Below are positions 1 to 7,916 of a stretch of 64,000 bases of DNA, piece after piece (the stretch's first letter is position 1; each line of letters starts with the position of its first letter). The notes below the pieces were generated by a model. The model saw only the letters and a list, made by a program, of their open reading frames with translations, was not told the origin of the DNA and did no database searches. Both the position numbers and the translations under genes were made by a program. This DNA is from Nocardia gamkensis NBRC 108242 (GTDB lineage: Bacteria; Actinomycetota; Actinomycetes; Mycobacteriales; Mycobacteriaceae), in assembly GCF_001612985.1 (NCBI RefSeq), contig NZ_BDBM01000005.1:248001-312000 (forward strand). Reading direction: 5' to 3'.

Positions 1-1049
1 AACACCCGATCGTGCAGACCGGCATGGGCTGGGTCGCGGGCCCGAGTCTGGTGTCGGCCACCGCCGAAGCGGGCGGGCTCGGCATCCTCGCCTCCGCCAC
101 CATGACCTTCGCCGAGCTCGAGGCGGCCATCGCGAAGACCAAATCGCACACCGCGAAGCCGTTCGGCGTGAACATCCGCGCCGACGCGGCGGACGCGCCC
201 GAGCGGATCGATCTGCTGATCCGGGAGAAGGTGGCGGTCGCGTCGTTCGCGCTCGCGCCCAAGCAGGACCTGATCGCGAAGTTGAAAGACGCGGGCGTGG
301 TGGTCATCCCGTCCATCGGCGCGGCCAAGCACGCGGTCAAAGTGGCGTCCTGGGGCGCGGACGCGGTGATCGTGCAGGGCGGAGAAGGCGGCGGGCACAC
401 CGGCCCGGTCGCCACCACCCTGCTGCTGCCCTCCGTGCTGGACGCGGTGGACATCCCCGTTGTCGCGGCGGGCGGGTTCTTCGACGGGCGCGGCCTGGCC
501 GCCGCCCTGGCCTACGGCGCGGCGGGTGTCGCGATGGGCACCCGGTTCCTGCTCACCCAGGAGAGCACCGTTCCCGACGCGGTCAAGCAGGAGTACCTGC
601 GGCGACAGCTCCAGGACACGGTGGTGTCACTCAAGGTCGACGGCATGCCGCACCGCGTGCTGAACACCGAATTGGTGCAGCGGCTGGAGCATTCGGGCCG
701 CTGGCGCGGGCTCACCGCGGCCGTGGGCAACGCGGCCCGCTTCAAGAGCATGACCGGCATGAAGTGGTCGACCATGATTCGCGACGGCCTGGCCATGCGA
801 AAGACCAAGGATCTCAGCTGGTCCCAGGTCGTGATGGCCGCGAACACGCCGATGCTGCTGCGTGCCGGATTGGTCGAGGGCAACACCCAGGCGGGCGTGC
901 TCGCCGCGGGTCAGGTCACCGGGATCATCGACGACCTGCCGACGTGCAAGGAGTTGATCGACAGGATCGTCACCGACGCGGTGGAGCGGATCGAGACGAT
1001 CGCGGCGCTCGCCGGAACGAAACAAGGGGCAGCGACGGGGTCCGACTGA
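1..1049 (+). CDS. ipdC: IpdC-like flavin oxidoreductase (NPD/nitronate monooxygenase fold), 5' end cut by window edge
   Basis: FMN-dependent TIM-barrel oxidoreductase of the nitronate monooxygenase (NPD) superfamily. In the steroid pathway IpdC acts on the C/D-ring acid derived from HIP. The frame is open from base 3 and reads H-P-I-V-Q-T-G-M-G-W, the usual second strand of the family, so the real start is upstream and the GTG at 12 is internal. The phosphate-binding segments are present (VQGGEGGGHTG near residue 120, AAGGFFDGRG near 155, GAAGVAMGTRF near 170). Assignment to IpdC rather than a generic NPD rests on the KstR2-regulon genes fadA6, kstR2, ipdF, fadE30 and fadD3 nearby; ipdA/ipdB would be expected to the left. 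The next steroid gene is 10 kb away, so the regulon is interrupted here. Confidence 0.75.
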   Translation, partial: HPIVQTGMGWVAGPSLVSATAEAGGLGILASATMTFAELEAAIAKTKSHTAKPFGVNIRADAADAPERIDLLIREKVAVASFALAPKQDLIAKLKDAGVVVIPSIGAAKHAVKVASWGADAVIVQGGEGGGHTGPVATTLLLPSVLDAVDIPVVAAGGFFDGRGLAAALAYGAAGVAMGTRFLLTQESTVPDAVKQEYLRRQLQDTVVSLKVDGMPHRVLNTELVQRLEHSGRWRGLTAAVGNAARFKSMTGMKWSTMIRDGLAMRKTKDLSWSQVVMAANTPMLLRAGLVEGNTQAGVLAAGQVTGIIDDLPTCKELIDRIVTDAVERIETIAALAGTKQGAATGSD

Positions 1050-1304
1050 CGGATAGCGGCCGCCGTCACCTATCGGCATAGGGCCAGAGGTGCCGGAACA
1101 GGCGACGGCCCGCGAAGCCCGCCAGTAACGGCGTGTTTGCGACCGAGCCTGGTCGGTCGGGCCTCATCGGCTTACGCTGGACTGACAACGACATACCGGG
1201 TTCGCCTGGTATCCGCCGCCGTCGCGCGCCGGGCTCGTCCGCACGGACAGGGACAGGCGAATCGCAGGACTCGACTCCCATCCTCGACCCGAGCGGAGGC
1301 CGCG

Positions 1305-1769
1305 ATGCCCGCGACGACCGAGATCTCGGTGCGTAGTACCGCTTTCAACCATGGCGATCCGATCCCCACGGTCTACACCTGCGAGGGCAGAAACGAGTCG
1401 CCCCCGCTGGCCTGGACAGCTCCCCCGCAGGCCACCGGTCTCGCCCTCATCGTGGACGATCCCGACGCCCCCAGCGGCCTGTTCACCCACTGGGTGGTCA
1501 GCAATATCCCACCGGCCACCACGTCGGCGGAAGAGGGGCAGACGCCCGCGGGCGGGGTGGTCAGCCTGAACAGCGCCGACCGAGCCGAATACTTCGGGCC
1601 GTGCCCACCCGCGGGAACCGGCACCCACCACTACCGCTTCATCGTGTACGCCCTCTCCCACCCCGTACGGGTCGACTCCCAGACCTCAGCGGCCGACGCC
1701 AGATCCGCCATCGTCGACGCCAGCATGGGAGACGGCCGACTCATCGGTACCTACACCGTCGACGGGTAG
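1305..1769 (+). CDS. YbhB/YbcL-type phosphatidylethanolamine-binding (PEBP) family protein
   Basis: Small cytosolic PEBP-fold protein of 154 aa, the usual length for bacterial YbhB/YbcL proteins, which bind anionic ligands and have no settled role. The family signature is visible as NESPPLAW near residue 32, the DDPDAPSGLFTHWVV segment near 50 and GTGTHHYRFIVYAL near 105. The ATG at 1305 is chosen because GGAGG lies 7 nt upstream; longer upstream reading is out of family register. It stands alone between ipdC and a non-coding stretch on the same strand, so it is probably its own transcription unit. It has no evident link to steroid metabolism. Confidence 0.85.
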   Translation: MPATTEISVRSTAFNHGDPIPTVYTCEGRNESPPLAWTAPPQATGLALIVDDPDAPSGLFTHWVVSNIPPATTSAEEGQTPAGGVVSLNSADRAEYFGPCPPAGTGTHHYRFIVYALSHPVRVDSQTSAADARSAIVDASMGDGRLIGTYTVDG

Positions 1770-1937
1770 CAGCCCGCATCCCGGTTCCGACACCCATTGG
1801 CCGTCGACAACACCTGACACGGAGCGCTTTCGAAGCAGACCGCGCCGGGCGCTGCTCCGGAACTCGGATTCGGCCGCTTACCGGCCACTATCGCCTCAGG
1901 TCAGATCGAACGCGGTGGCCAGATCGATATCAGCAGG

Positions 1938-1972
1938 GGCAGCCAGCTGCCTGTCGGGGGCAGCCAGCTGCC
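1938..1972. repeat. Twice-repeated 14-bp palindrome GGCAGCCAGCTGCC
   Basis: Two exact copies of GGCAGCCAGCTGCC (1938-1951 and 1959-1972), each a 6+6 bp palindrome, spaced 21 bp apart, about two helical turns. They lie in the gene-free gap 1770-2039 downstream of both flanking genes. Could be a terminator-like hairpin or paired protein-binding sites; function unknown. Confidence 0.6.
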
Positions 1973-2039
1973 CGTGGGCGGCAACCAGTGGAACATGCGC
2001 AACTCTCCCGTCGGTCGAACGTCGTGATGAATCCGTCCG

Positions 2040-2240
2040 CTACTGCGGCGGGCAGGGCGGCTGGTCGGGACCCTGCGGATGCCCCGGCGGGGGACAATGC
2101 GGATCCTGCGGTTGCGCGGGAGCGGGGGACCGCTGTTCCGGGGCCGGATCGGCGCTCGCCATACCCGCGCCGATGCCTACCAGGCCGACCACAACGCCGG
2201 CGGCGACAACGGTCCTGGCCAGCGTCGACTTGATGCTCAA
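2040..2240 (-). CDS. Small exported Pro/Gln-rich protein
   Basis: 66-aa protein with a classic Sec signal: Lys4, a hydrophobic run VVAAGVVVGLVGIGAGM, and an ASA/DPAP cleavage site near residue 30. The mature part, about 36 residues, is almost entirely Pro, Gln, Asp and His with two Cys (PHCPPPGH, PPCPPQ). The start is a TTG at 2240 with AGAGG about 8 nt upstream. Short secreted peptides of this sort are frequent in nocardiae and lack assigned functions. No partner is obvious; neighbours are a PEBP gene and the toxin-like pair. Confidence 0.65.
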   Translation of the reverse strand: MSIKSTLARTVVAAGVVVGLVGIGAGMASADPAPEQRSPAPAQPQDPHCPPPGHPQGPDQPPCPPQ

Positions 2241-2381
2241 TTCGTATCCTCTCTTCGGTGGATGCCGGTCCGGACTCGCGGCTTCCGGACCGGCGAGAGA
2301 ATCCTCGAAGAGAAACTTGTGTGCGCGCTGGGCCGTGTCTATGTGTGCGCTGTGAACCGGAGCATCAGATCCGGGTGACGT

Positions 2382-2606
2382 TCACAGGCCGAAGGTTTCG
2401 CGTGCGCGGTTTTTCCATTCCTCGATGAGTCGGCGTGCTTGGCGGTCGAATTCTTCCCGGTCGGCCGCCGGCCAGGTATCGGGATCGGTGTCGAGGCCGC
2501 GTTCGGTGACGAACCGCATGAAGTGGGTGGAGGTCGCTTTGCCGCGTGCCTCGATGAACTCACGTTCTTCCGGGGTGGGAGTCACAGTTTCTTCATCCCG
2601 TGCCAT
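2382..2606 (-). CDS. Small acidic protein translationally coupled to the toxin-like gene
   Basis: 74-aa charged, predicted helical protein (EEREFIEARGKATSTHF, then REEFDRQARRLIEEWKN). No recognised domain. Its ATG at 2606 sits inside the last codons of the larger gene (25-bp overlap) and has GAAAGGA 6 nt upstream, so both are made from one message. The position right behind a toxin-like protein suggests an immunity partner or chaperone; that is inference from order only. Confidence 0.6.
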   Translation of the reverse strand: MARDEETVTPTPEEREFIEARGKATSTHFMRFVTERGLDTDPDTWPAADREEFDRQARRLIEEWKNRARETFGL

Positions 2607-3562
2607 GACGATCCTTTCATCAGTTCCTCGCCGAGTTTCAGGTTGTCACCGGTGAGCATGACCAGTTCCTGAGGTGAGGGGAATCCCACCGGCGGTCCGT
2701 CGAATCGTGTGCGCATGTCCTGAAGTAGCGCTGTGTCGGCGGGGCTCAGCGTGCCTATTTCCCCGTCGAGCAGTGAGTCGATCCTGGATCTCATGCTGTT
2801 GACGGACTTCGCCAGTTTCCCCGGATCCGGGTTCCAGTCGTAGCCGGCCTTGGCCCAGGCGACCGCGCCGTCGAGTGAGTCGCCTTCCCGCAGCCGCGTG
2901 GCGGTCAGCTCTATTCTGTCCACGCCCGATCGGCGGAAGTAGTCCTCTATGGATGCGGCGAAGGCAGTGGAGAATCCTTTGCCGGTGAAGCCTTCGTTCA
3001 GTTCGGTGAGATCATGGGTGACTACGAGCCTCCCGTCGTTGTCGCGCGTGAAGCTGTAGAGCAGCGATCCGGCGTCTTCTCCGCCGGGGCCGGAGATCTT
3101 CGCGGTGAACCCCACGTTGTCCGGGTGAATGCTTCCGTCCTCGCGTTCCCAAGACCGTTCGTACCAGGCGTCGAGATCCTCGAGGTGATAGGGGCCGTAC
3201 CGGCGCTGTAATCCTCCCAGCTCCCGGGTCAGGTCGTAGTCGTCGAGATCGCCGCGCCGAGCGCCGTCGAAGAGGTCACCCAGCGGCCGCATATGCGACA
3301 AATCGGTGAGCGGTGTCCGCCCGGAGGGTGCAGCGACAGGAGCCGAACCGCCCACGGTATCGCTTGGTTTTCGGGTGGCCGCGATCCGGTCGTGTCCGTC
3401 CTGGTCGCTTCTCCGGATGACGCGATCGGTTTCTCTGACGCCTTCGGCTTTGCCGTGTATCCAGGCATTGTGGCCCTCGGCCTGGCGGCGCAGCATTCCG
3501 CGCAGATCGTCACGGAGTCGCCTGAACAACTCCCTGACAGCATTGGCCCCGGGACCCCTCAT
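2582..3562 (-). CDS. Putative polymorphic-toxin-like protein with GNAT-like C-terminal region
   Basis: About 326 aa. Residues 1-75 are very basic and helical (RELFRRLRDDLRGMLRRQ...), followed by a linker and a C-terminal region with FTRDNDGRLVVTHDLTELNEGFTGKGFSTAFAAS-type strands and an AVAWAKAGYDWNPD motif. From memory this resembles GNAT-like toxin tails found on actinobacterial secreted proteins. The ATG at 3562 is preferred; a TTG at 3616 would add 18 Cys/Trp-rich residues without a ribosome site. No signal peptide is seen, so it may be a remnant of a longer toxin or an intracellular protein. It overlaps its small downstream partner. Function not proven. Confidence 0.5.
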   Translation of the reverse strand: MRGPGANAVRELFRRLRDDLRGMLRRQAEGHNAWIHGKAEGVRETDRVIRRSDQDGHDRIAATRKPSDTVGGSAPVAAPSGRTPLTDLSHMRPLGDLFDGARRGDLDDYDLTRELGGLQRRYGPYHLEDLDAWYERSWEREDGSIHPDNVGFTAKISGPGGEDAGSLLYSFTRDNDGRLVVTHDLTELNEGFTGKGFSTAFAASIEDYFRRSGVDRIELTATRLREGDSLDGAVAWAKAGYDWNPDPGKLAKSVNSMRSRIDSLLDGEIGTLSPADTALLQDMRTRFDGPPVGFPSPQELVMLTGDNLKLGEELMKGSSWHGMKKL

Positions 3563-3961
3563 CGGATCAGCGCTCCACTGCCACCGATCGGATCCAGGGC
3601 AGCACCATCGAGCCAAAGCAGTTCGAGCGCAACGATGTTCGCCACACCCGAACTGTACAGAAAAGACTGATCACTAATAATTGAACTGTCGAACGTTACG
3701 GAACATCTTCGAATTAGTAGAACTTCGAATTAGGCGTCATCGAGCTCCCCGCGTTTCTCGAGCAGGCGGTCGAATCTGCCGGGATGTGTGGATGGTCGGT
3801 GTGATGGCAACGAGGCCGCTGCTACAGCAGGCGGTCGATCCTCCGGTTCGACTGCATCCGGCTCGCGTGACACCTGCGAAATTGTTGATCGGCGGATGGA
3901 TGGTGGCGGCTGCGCCTTGACGCCGCCGCCCGGCCGGATCGTACGCTCGGCGGTCATCGGT
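3563..3961. other. Gene-free stretch with AT-rich 11-bp direct repeat
   Basis: No convincing gene; the short frames here are proline/arginine-rich mirror frames. It holds an AT-rich island (about 3660-3735) with an exact direct repeat CTTCGAATTAG at 3707-3717 and 3723-3733, upstream of the toxin-like gene. The island is far richer in A/T than its surroundings and probably contains that gene's promoter. Confidence 0.55.
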
Positions 3962-4780
3962 TCATTGGACCTGCTGAGCATGGGCGGACGCGGTCTCGCG
4001 CACGGCTCGAGCGACGGCTCGGAAGTCCTTGCGCAGGATGTGCGAGTGGTTGCTCGCGACCTTCGCGCTCACCTTCACGTTCGGGTTGTGCGCGAGCACC
4101 GGATCGAGTGAGGCCCGCACCCGCTCCATCTCCCCGTCCTCGCTCCCGAGGCTGTTGCCCGTGGCCAGGACGAAGCGCACCGGGCAGGTCAGGCGCTCGA
4201 GAACCGGCACGCTGGCGGCGGCGACCTCGTTGGCATCGATGCCGATCTCGGCGTGCTGGGCCGCGGTCATCCGCGCGGCCAAGCCGAACGGGCGCGCCAG
4301 CGGCAGCACGAACCGCATCTTGTGGAAAAGCTTCCGGATCCGCTCCCGGCCCTCCTCGCCGGTCAAGCCGTATGGCGCGGAGTCCACGGTCACCACGCCC
4401 AGGACGCGATCCGGGTTCCGGTCGGCCCAGTGCCACGCGAGGATCCCGCCGTAGGACCAGCCCACGAGCAGCGGCCGGTCCACGCCCCGCGCCGCGAGCA
4501 CGGCATCGACATCCCGCAGGGACGCCTCGAAGGAGTAATCCGCCGACCGCTTCGACTTGCCGCGAGCCCGCTCGTCGAAGGTGATGTGCCGGTAGCCGCT
4601 GCCGAGTTCGGCGATCACGGGCCGCCAGGGCCGCTGGCTGGCGTAGGCGCCGTTCAGGTAGACGATGGGGCGGCCGGGGCCGCCGGTGTCGGTCACGGCA
4701 AGGGCCGTGTCGTCCACCGGCACCATGCCGGTCCAGGTCGAGTTGTTCGCCGTGCTGCTGATGTTGGCTGCGCTGTTCAT
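3962..4780 (-). CDS. Alpha/beta-hydrolase family protein
   Basis: 272-aa soluble alpha/beta hydrolase. Visible elements: strand plus oxyanion segment PIVYLNGAYASQRPW near residue 38, the nucleophile elbow GWSYGG near residue 108 (Ser in G-x-S-x-G), and a late SNHSHILRKDF segment supplying the catalytic His. The start is taken at the ATG 4780 because residues upstream are low-complexity and lie outside the fold; no clear ribosome site precedes it. The substrate cannot be told. It is a single-gene unit, with no sign that it belongs to the steroid genes. Confidence 0.8.
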   Translation of the reverse strand: MNSAANISSTANNSTWTGMVPVDDTALAVTDTGGPGRPIVYLNGAYASQRPWRPVIAELGSGYRHITFDERARGKSKRSADYSFEASLRDVDAVLAARGVDRPLLVGWSYGGILAWHWADRNPDRVLGVVTVDSAPYGLTGEEGRERIRKLFHKMRFVLPLARPFGLAARMTAAQHAEIGIDANEVAAASVPVLERLTCPVRFVLATGNSLGSEDGEMERVRASLDPVLAHNPNVKVSAKVASNHSHILRKDFRAVARAVRETASAHAQQVQ

Positions 4781-5095
4781 GTGAATACTGTCGCCAGACC
4801 GGCTGATACCGGGCTGATACTGACCTGACACGACCACTGACACCATGTTCGGCCTGGTCGCATCGCACAAAGGGGCACAGGCGGGCGGCGGAACGCACTG
4901 CACGTCCGCGAAGATCTATAGCACCGCCATCAGGACTCCAGACCAAACCTGTACCTTCGCCGCAATCCGCCAAGAGAACAGCTGGGGATGGCGGATCAAC
5001 CACCTCGGCGGAGGACGAGGACCTACGTCCGCTGGTCGACGGACACAGTTGTGAGTTGTTCACTGCCGTGCTGTGAGCCGCGCGCCCGCAGAAGC
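4781..5095. other. Gene-free stretch upstream of the hydrolase; 8-bp direct repeats
   Basis: No supportable coding region. GCTGATAC occurs at 4802-4809 and 4813-4820, 11 bp apart and 20-40 bp upstream of the hydrolase start; this spacing would place two protein-binding sites on one face of the helix. Nothing else recognised before the hairpin at 5096. Confidence 0.45.
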
Positions 5096-5131
5096 CAATG
5101 CCCCAGAACCCGTCATGATTCTGGGGCATTG
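5096..5131 (-). terminator. Hairpin terminator of the XRE-DUF397 operon
   Basis: Perfect 13-bp stem CAATGCCCCAGAA / TTCTGGGGCATTG with a 10-nt loop, 44 bp beyond the stop codon of the leftward DUF397 gene. There is no strong T-tract, which is common in high-GC actinobacteria. Confidence 0.75.
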
Positions 5132-5174
5132 CGCCCTTGACCAAAGTCGATCCAGGTCTATGCGTTCGAGCCTG

Positions 5175-5378
5175 CTATGAAGCGGACTCCCCAGACCGGA
5201 CCGCCACAGTGAAGACGTCCCACTCGGTAGGCCCGAAAACGAGCGCAGAGCCGCTCGGATTCTTGGAGTCCCGCACGCCGACCGGGTCTCCGACCAAGAA
5301 AGCGACTTCGACGCAATCAGCCTGCGTCCCGCTGTAGCTGCTCTTGAACCATTGGGCCCCGACATCTCCGACTACCAC
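5175..5378 (-). CDS. DUF397 protein (second copy)
   Basis: 67-aa DUF397 protein. The family pattern is complete: W-F-K-S-S-Y-S near residue 10, C-V-E-V-A, then V-G-V-R-D-S-K-N-P and a final W-D-V-F. DUF397 proteins are small acidic regulators that usually sit beside XRE/DUF5753 DNA-binding proteins in actinomycetes. The start is GTG 5378. It is clearly a paralogue of the next gene upstream (5424-5630), 45 bp away, and looks like a tandem duplication that has diverged at the C terminus. Confidence 0.8.
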   Translation of the reverse strand: MVVGDVGAQWFKSSYSGTQADCVEVAFLVGDPVGVRDSKNPSGSALVFGPTEWDVFTVAVRSGESAS

Positions 5379-5423
5379 GCCAAACCGCCTTGACTCGACT
5401 CACTGAACGGCAGAACGTGACGA

Positions 5424-5630
5424 CTATCGCCGATGCAGGTCACTAGCGATGAAGCTAGCGGTGAACACATCCCATGCGTGAGGCTGAAACACAAGCGCTG
5501 GACCGGTCGGGTTCTTCGAGTCCCGCACGCCGACTTGGCCACCGTCCAAGAACGCGGCTTCGACGCAATCTGAATGAGTCGCGCTGTAGCTGCTCTTGAA
5601 CCAGTCGGCCTTGGATAGATCGGCAGTCAT
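5424..5630 (-). CDS. DUF397 protein (first copy)
   Basis: 68-aa DUF397 protein beginning MTADLSKADWFKSSYS, with C-V-E-A-A-F and G-V-R-D-S-K-N-P blocks. Its ATG overlaps the stop codon of the XRE regulator by 4 nt (ATGA), so the two are translationally coupled and probably function as a pair, as in the BldB/WhiJ-like systems of Streptomyces (family knowledge). The target signal is unknown. Confidence 0.85.
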   Translation of the reverse strand: MTADLSKADWFKSSYSATHSDCVEAAFLDGGQVGVRDSKNPTGPALVFQPHAWDVFTASFIASDLHRR

Positions 5631-6514
5631 GCTGAGAACTCCTTCGCTATCTGGCGGAGCAGACTCCTGCTGGCCGCTTCATCAAGCGCCGCCCGTCGGA
5701 GACTGTCATGCACTCGATCGTACCGCTGCACATCATCTGGTTTTTCCAAATACATGCAGCCCGTGAAGGTTTCCAGATAGGCAACCGGAGGTGACACCGA
5801 CACCCCTTGAAGGTTCTCTTCGAACTCCAGAATCGCAAACTGCCCCACAGGATCACCGACTGGCGCTCCAGCCGAGAACGGCAGGATTCGGATTGTCACA
5901 TTGGGCAGTTTCCCGACCTCAGCCAGGTGGTGCAGTTGAGGTGTCATGACTTCTGGCCCTCCCACGGTACTTCGCAGCGCTGACTCGTGCAGCACCACAT
6001 CGAGCGTGAGAGGTTGATACTTCCTGGTGATCATCTTCTGGCGCTTCGTCCGCAACTCGACACGGCGGTCATGGTCGACCCTGCTCTCCGTCGGCCTTCC
6101 CACTCGTATGAGAGCGCGAGCGTAGTCGGAGGTCTGAAGTAAGCCATGCACCAGTGATGGCTGGTACACGGCCAGCCGCCGCGCCGCCGTCTCCAACCCG
6201 ACGTACACGTCGAAATCCGCAGGTATCACCGTCCCGTACTCGTGCCACCAACTCTTCGCAGCGCCTTGCTGGTGTAGCCCGACCATGGCAGCCGTCACCT
6301 CACGGGACATCCCCAGCACATCACAAAGCGCCTCGATATCACGCACCTTCAACCGCGTTGCCGCCCCCTTCTCCAGTCGCTGCAATACCGACGAACTCAA
6401 ATCCGTCAGCTCGGCAAGCCTTTCCAACGACAAGTTCAACGCTGTCCGGGCGTCACGCAGGTAATACCCGAGCTGACGCCTCGGCAGAGTCGAGCCGGTG
6501 CTGTGCTCGTCCAT
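5627..6514 (-). CDS. XRE-family regulator with DUF5753 C-terminal domain
   Basis: 295 aa. Residues 10-70 are a helix-turn-helix of the XRE type (LGYYLRDARTALNLSLERLAELTDLS, then SVLQRLEKG); residues about 110-285 are the DUF5753 ligand/partner domain (YVGLETAARRL, VHGLLQTSDYARALI, LHESALR, NVTIRILPF). The ATG at 6514 follows a strong GAGAGGGGA ribosome site. First gene of a three-gene unit with two DUF397 genes and a terminator at 5096. Such regulators typically repress until DUF397 partners or a ligand intervene. A palindrome at 6541-6574 lies just upstream. Confidence 0.88.
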   Translation of the reverse strand: MDEHSTGSTLPRRQLGYYLRDARTALNLSLERLAELTDLSSSVLQRLEKGAATRLKVRDIEALCDVLGMSREVTAAMVGLHQQGAAKSWWHEYGTVIPADFDVYVGLETAARRLAVYQPSLVHGLLQTSDYARALIRVGRPTESRVDHDRRVELRTKRQKMITRKYQPLTLDVVLHESALRSTVGGPEVMTPQLHHLAEVGKLPNVTIRILPFSAGAPVGDPVGQFAILEFEENLQGVSVSPPVAYLETFTGCMYLEKPDDVQRYDRVHDSLRRAALDEAASRSLLRQIAKEFSA

Positions 6515-6540
6515 GGGTCCCCTCTCTAGTGCGAATTCGA

Positions 6541-6574
6541 CCCGTACCGGGTGACGACTACGACCCGGCACGGG
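6541..6574. promoter_or_regulatory. Palindrome upstream of the XRE regulator
   Basis: CCCGTACCGGGT and ACCCGGCACGGG form 12-bp arms with one mismatch and a 10-nt spacer, 26 bp upstream of the XRE start codon in the divergent gap 6515-6767. Candidate autoregulatory operator. Confidence 0.45.
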
Positions 6575-6767
6575 ATTTGCTCTGGACCTTCGGCCGAGTT
6601 CGGCTGGGGAACCCAGACTTCGAACTCCGCGCAGGTCAAAGGTGTTTTGCTGACTTCGCGCCCAGTAGGGGGCCACCCCGATCTCCCACCACGCCCCCGC
6701 CCCTGGGTTCTGCCGATTTCCAGGGCTGGGCGCACCCTAGCTCACCGACTCGCGCAGAGGTCTGGAA

Positions 6768-7289
6768 ATGAACCAATCGGAGTTCGGGGACACGCCTGTG
6801 TCCCGCTGCCGGTATTACCGGCAGGTGTGCGGCCTGCCCGCGATCGTCGACCCACCCGAGTTGGGCCGCATCGTGATTCGGGCCGGAATCGTCTGGGCGC
6901 TGATGATGCCCGCCCACCTGGGGCAACTCGTGAAGATCGACCTACAGCGCCGTGGGCACGATATCGGCCCGATCATGTCCCACCCGCGTTCACAACGGTG
7001 GAGCTACTTGGTGCGTCCCGATCTGCCGAACGACGACAGCCTGTTCGCGGAGATGTTCCGTCTCGACGTCTCCATAGTGCGCGCGGGCGGTGAGATCGCG
7101 CTCCCTTCCCCCACCGACCGATGTGCCTTGTTCCGCCATTGGATCGAACCTCCGCGCTCCGCGTACCGTCCGTCCGGCCAGTTGGTCTTGGCGGCGATCC
7201 GGCACCTGGCACTCGGAGCGTCCACTCGACACCCGCGAAACCGGCACTCGGTGGCGAACGGCGAATCCGGAAAGGGTTTGAGCGCGTGA
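6768..7289 (+). CDS. Conserved-looking hypothetical protein
   Basis: 173 aa, start ATG 6768. Not recognised. Features: a CRYYRQVCGLPAIVDPP segment near the N terminus, a hydrophobic helix-like patch VIRAGIVWALMMPAHLGQLV (residues about 36-55), and a WSYLVRPDLPND segment that, in actinomycete proteins, often marks a substrate-checking fold fed with a DNA-bound or protein ligand; no function can be claimed. It is followed at 61 bp by a DUF4254-type gene on the same strand. Codon use (third-position GC) is normal for the window, so it is likely a real gene. Confidence 0.6.
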   Translation: MNQSEFGDTPVSRCRYYRQVCGLPAIVDPPELGRIVIRAGIVWALMMPAHLGQLVKIDLQRRGHDIGPIMSHPRSQRWSYLVRPDLPNDDSLFAEMFRLDVSIVRAGGEIALPSPTDRCALFRHWIEPPRSAYRPSGQLVLAAIRHLALGASTRHPRNRHSVANGESGKGLSA

Positions 7290-7350
7290 CCTTCCCGCTT
7301 CGCCATATCGCCGATCCGCAGATGGACCGGCCCTCCCCCGGCGGCGCGCG

Positions 7351-7779
7351 ATGACACCGGAACCTTTACCCCCCAAACACCGCCTGTTGGCCGCCTGTCG
7401 CGGCGACGCTCGAGACGACCATCCCCTCTTGACCGCAGCTCGAGACCTCACGGCGCTACACGAAAGCCGCCTTTCCGCCGGACTGGCCCAGGCCGAGTCG
7501 ATCGATCAATGCCGCGCCCGCCTGGTCCGCGACATCGACCGCTGGGTCACCGCGCAGCTACGACCATCTCTCGGCGCGGCCCGCGTCCACACCGAGACGG
7601 TCGGCTCGGTGCTAGACCGCCTCGCCGAGTACACCGCACTCGCCTACGCGGCGTTGGCAAGCAGCTCGAATCGGGTCCTCGGCGACGCTTGGGAACGCCT
7701 GGCGGAACTGGCGGTCGGCTACGAAGACTTGAAGGACGAAGTGGGGACGGGACAACGCCGCCTGCCGGGCGGGCCGTAG
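7351..7779 (+). CDS. DUF4254-like small protein
   Basis: 142-aa, mostly helical protein. Residues 24-55 (HPLLTAARDLTALHES, then a run ending RARLVRDIDRWV) match the DUF4254 pattern as I remember it: a conserved ALHE segment and an I-D-R-W-V helix. The role of DUF4254 is unknown. Start ATG 7351 lies 61 bp after the preceding gene with no terminator between, so co-transcription is plausible. Confidence 0.6.
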   Translation: MTPEPLPPKHRLLAACRGDARDDHPLLTAARDLTALHESRLSAGLAQAESIDQCRARLVRDIDRWVTAQLRPSLGAARVHTETVGSVLDRLAEYTALAYAALASSSNRVLGDAWERLAELAVGYEDLKDEVGTGQRRLPGGP

Positions 7780-7916
7780 CGCGGTACGGCTCCTAATCAG
7801 CACCGACCTGGTTGCACCCGTGGGGACCGGCCAGTAGCGTCGATCCCAGCTTGCAGGGGGCGGATAAGCCGGTCCGGCCCCCGTCGATGCGTTACGGCAC
7901 CGGCGGTGAGGAACCG

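Noticed and set aside
1164..1661. Minus-strand frame opposite the PEBP gene
   Set aside because: Shadow frame; the plus strand shows an intact PEBP protein with a ribosome site.
3730..3981. 83-codon minus-strand frame upstream of the toxin-like gene
   Set aside because: Low-complexity Pro/Arg content, no ribosome site, overlaps the 3' end of the hydrolase gene, and lies in the repeat-bearing gap.
6515..6767. Minus-strand extension of the XRE regulator past 6514
   Set aside because: The upstream codons have no domain similarity; the ATG at 6514 has a strong GAGAGGGGA site.
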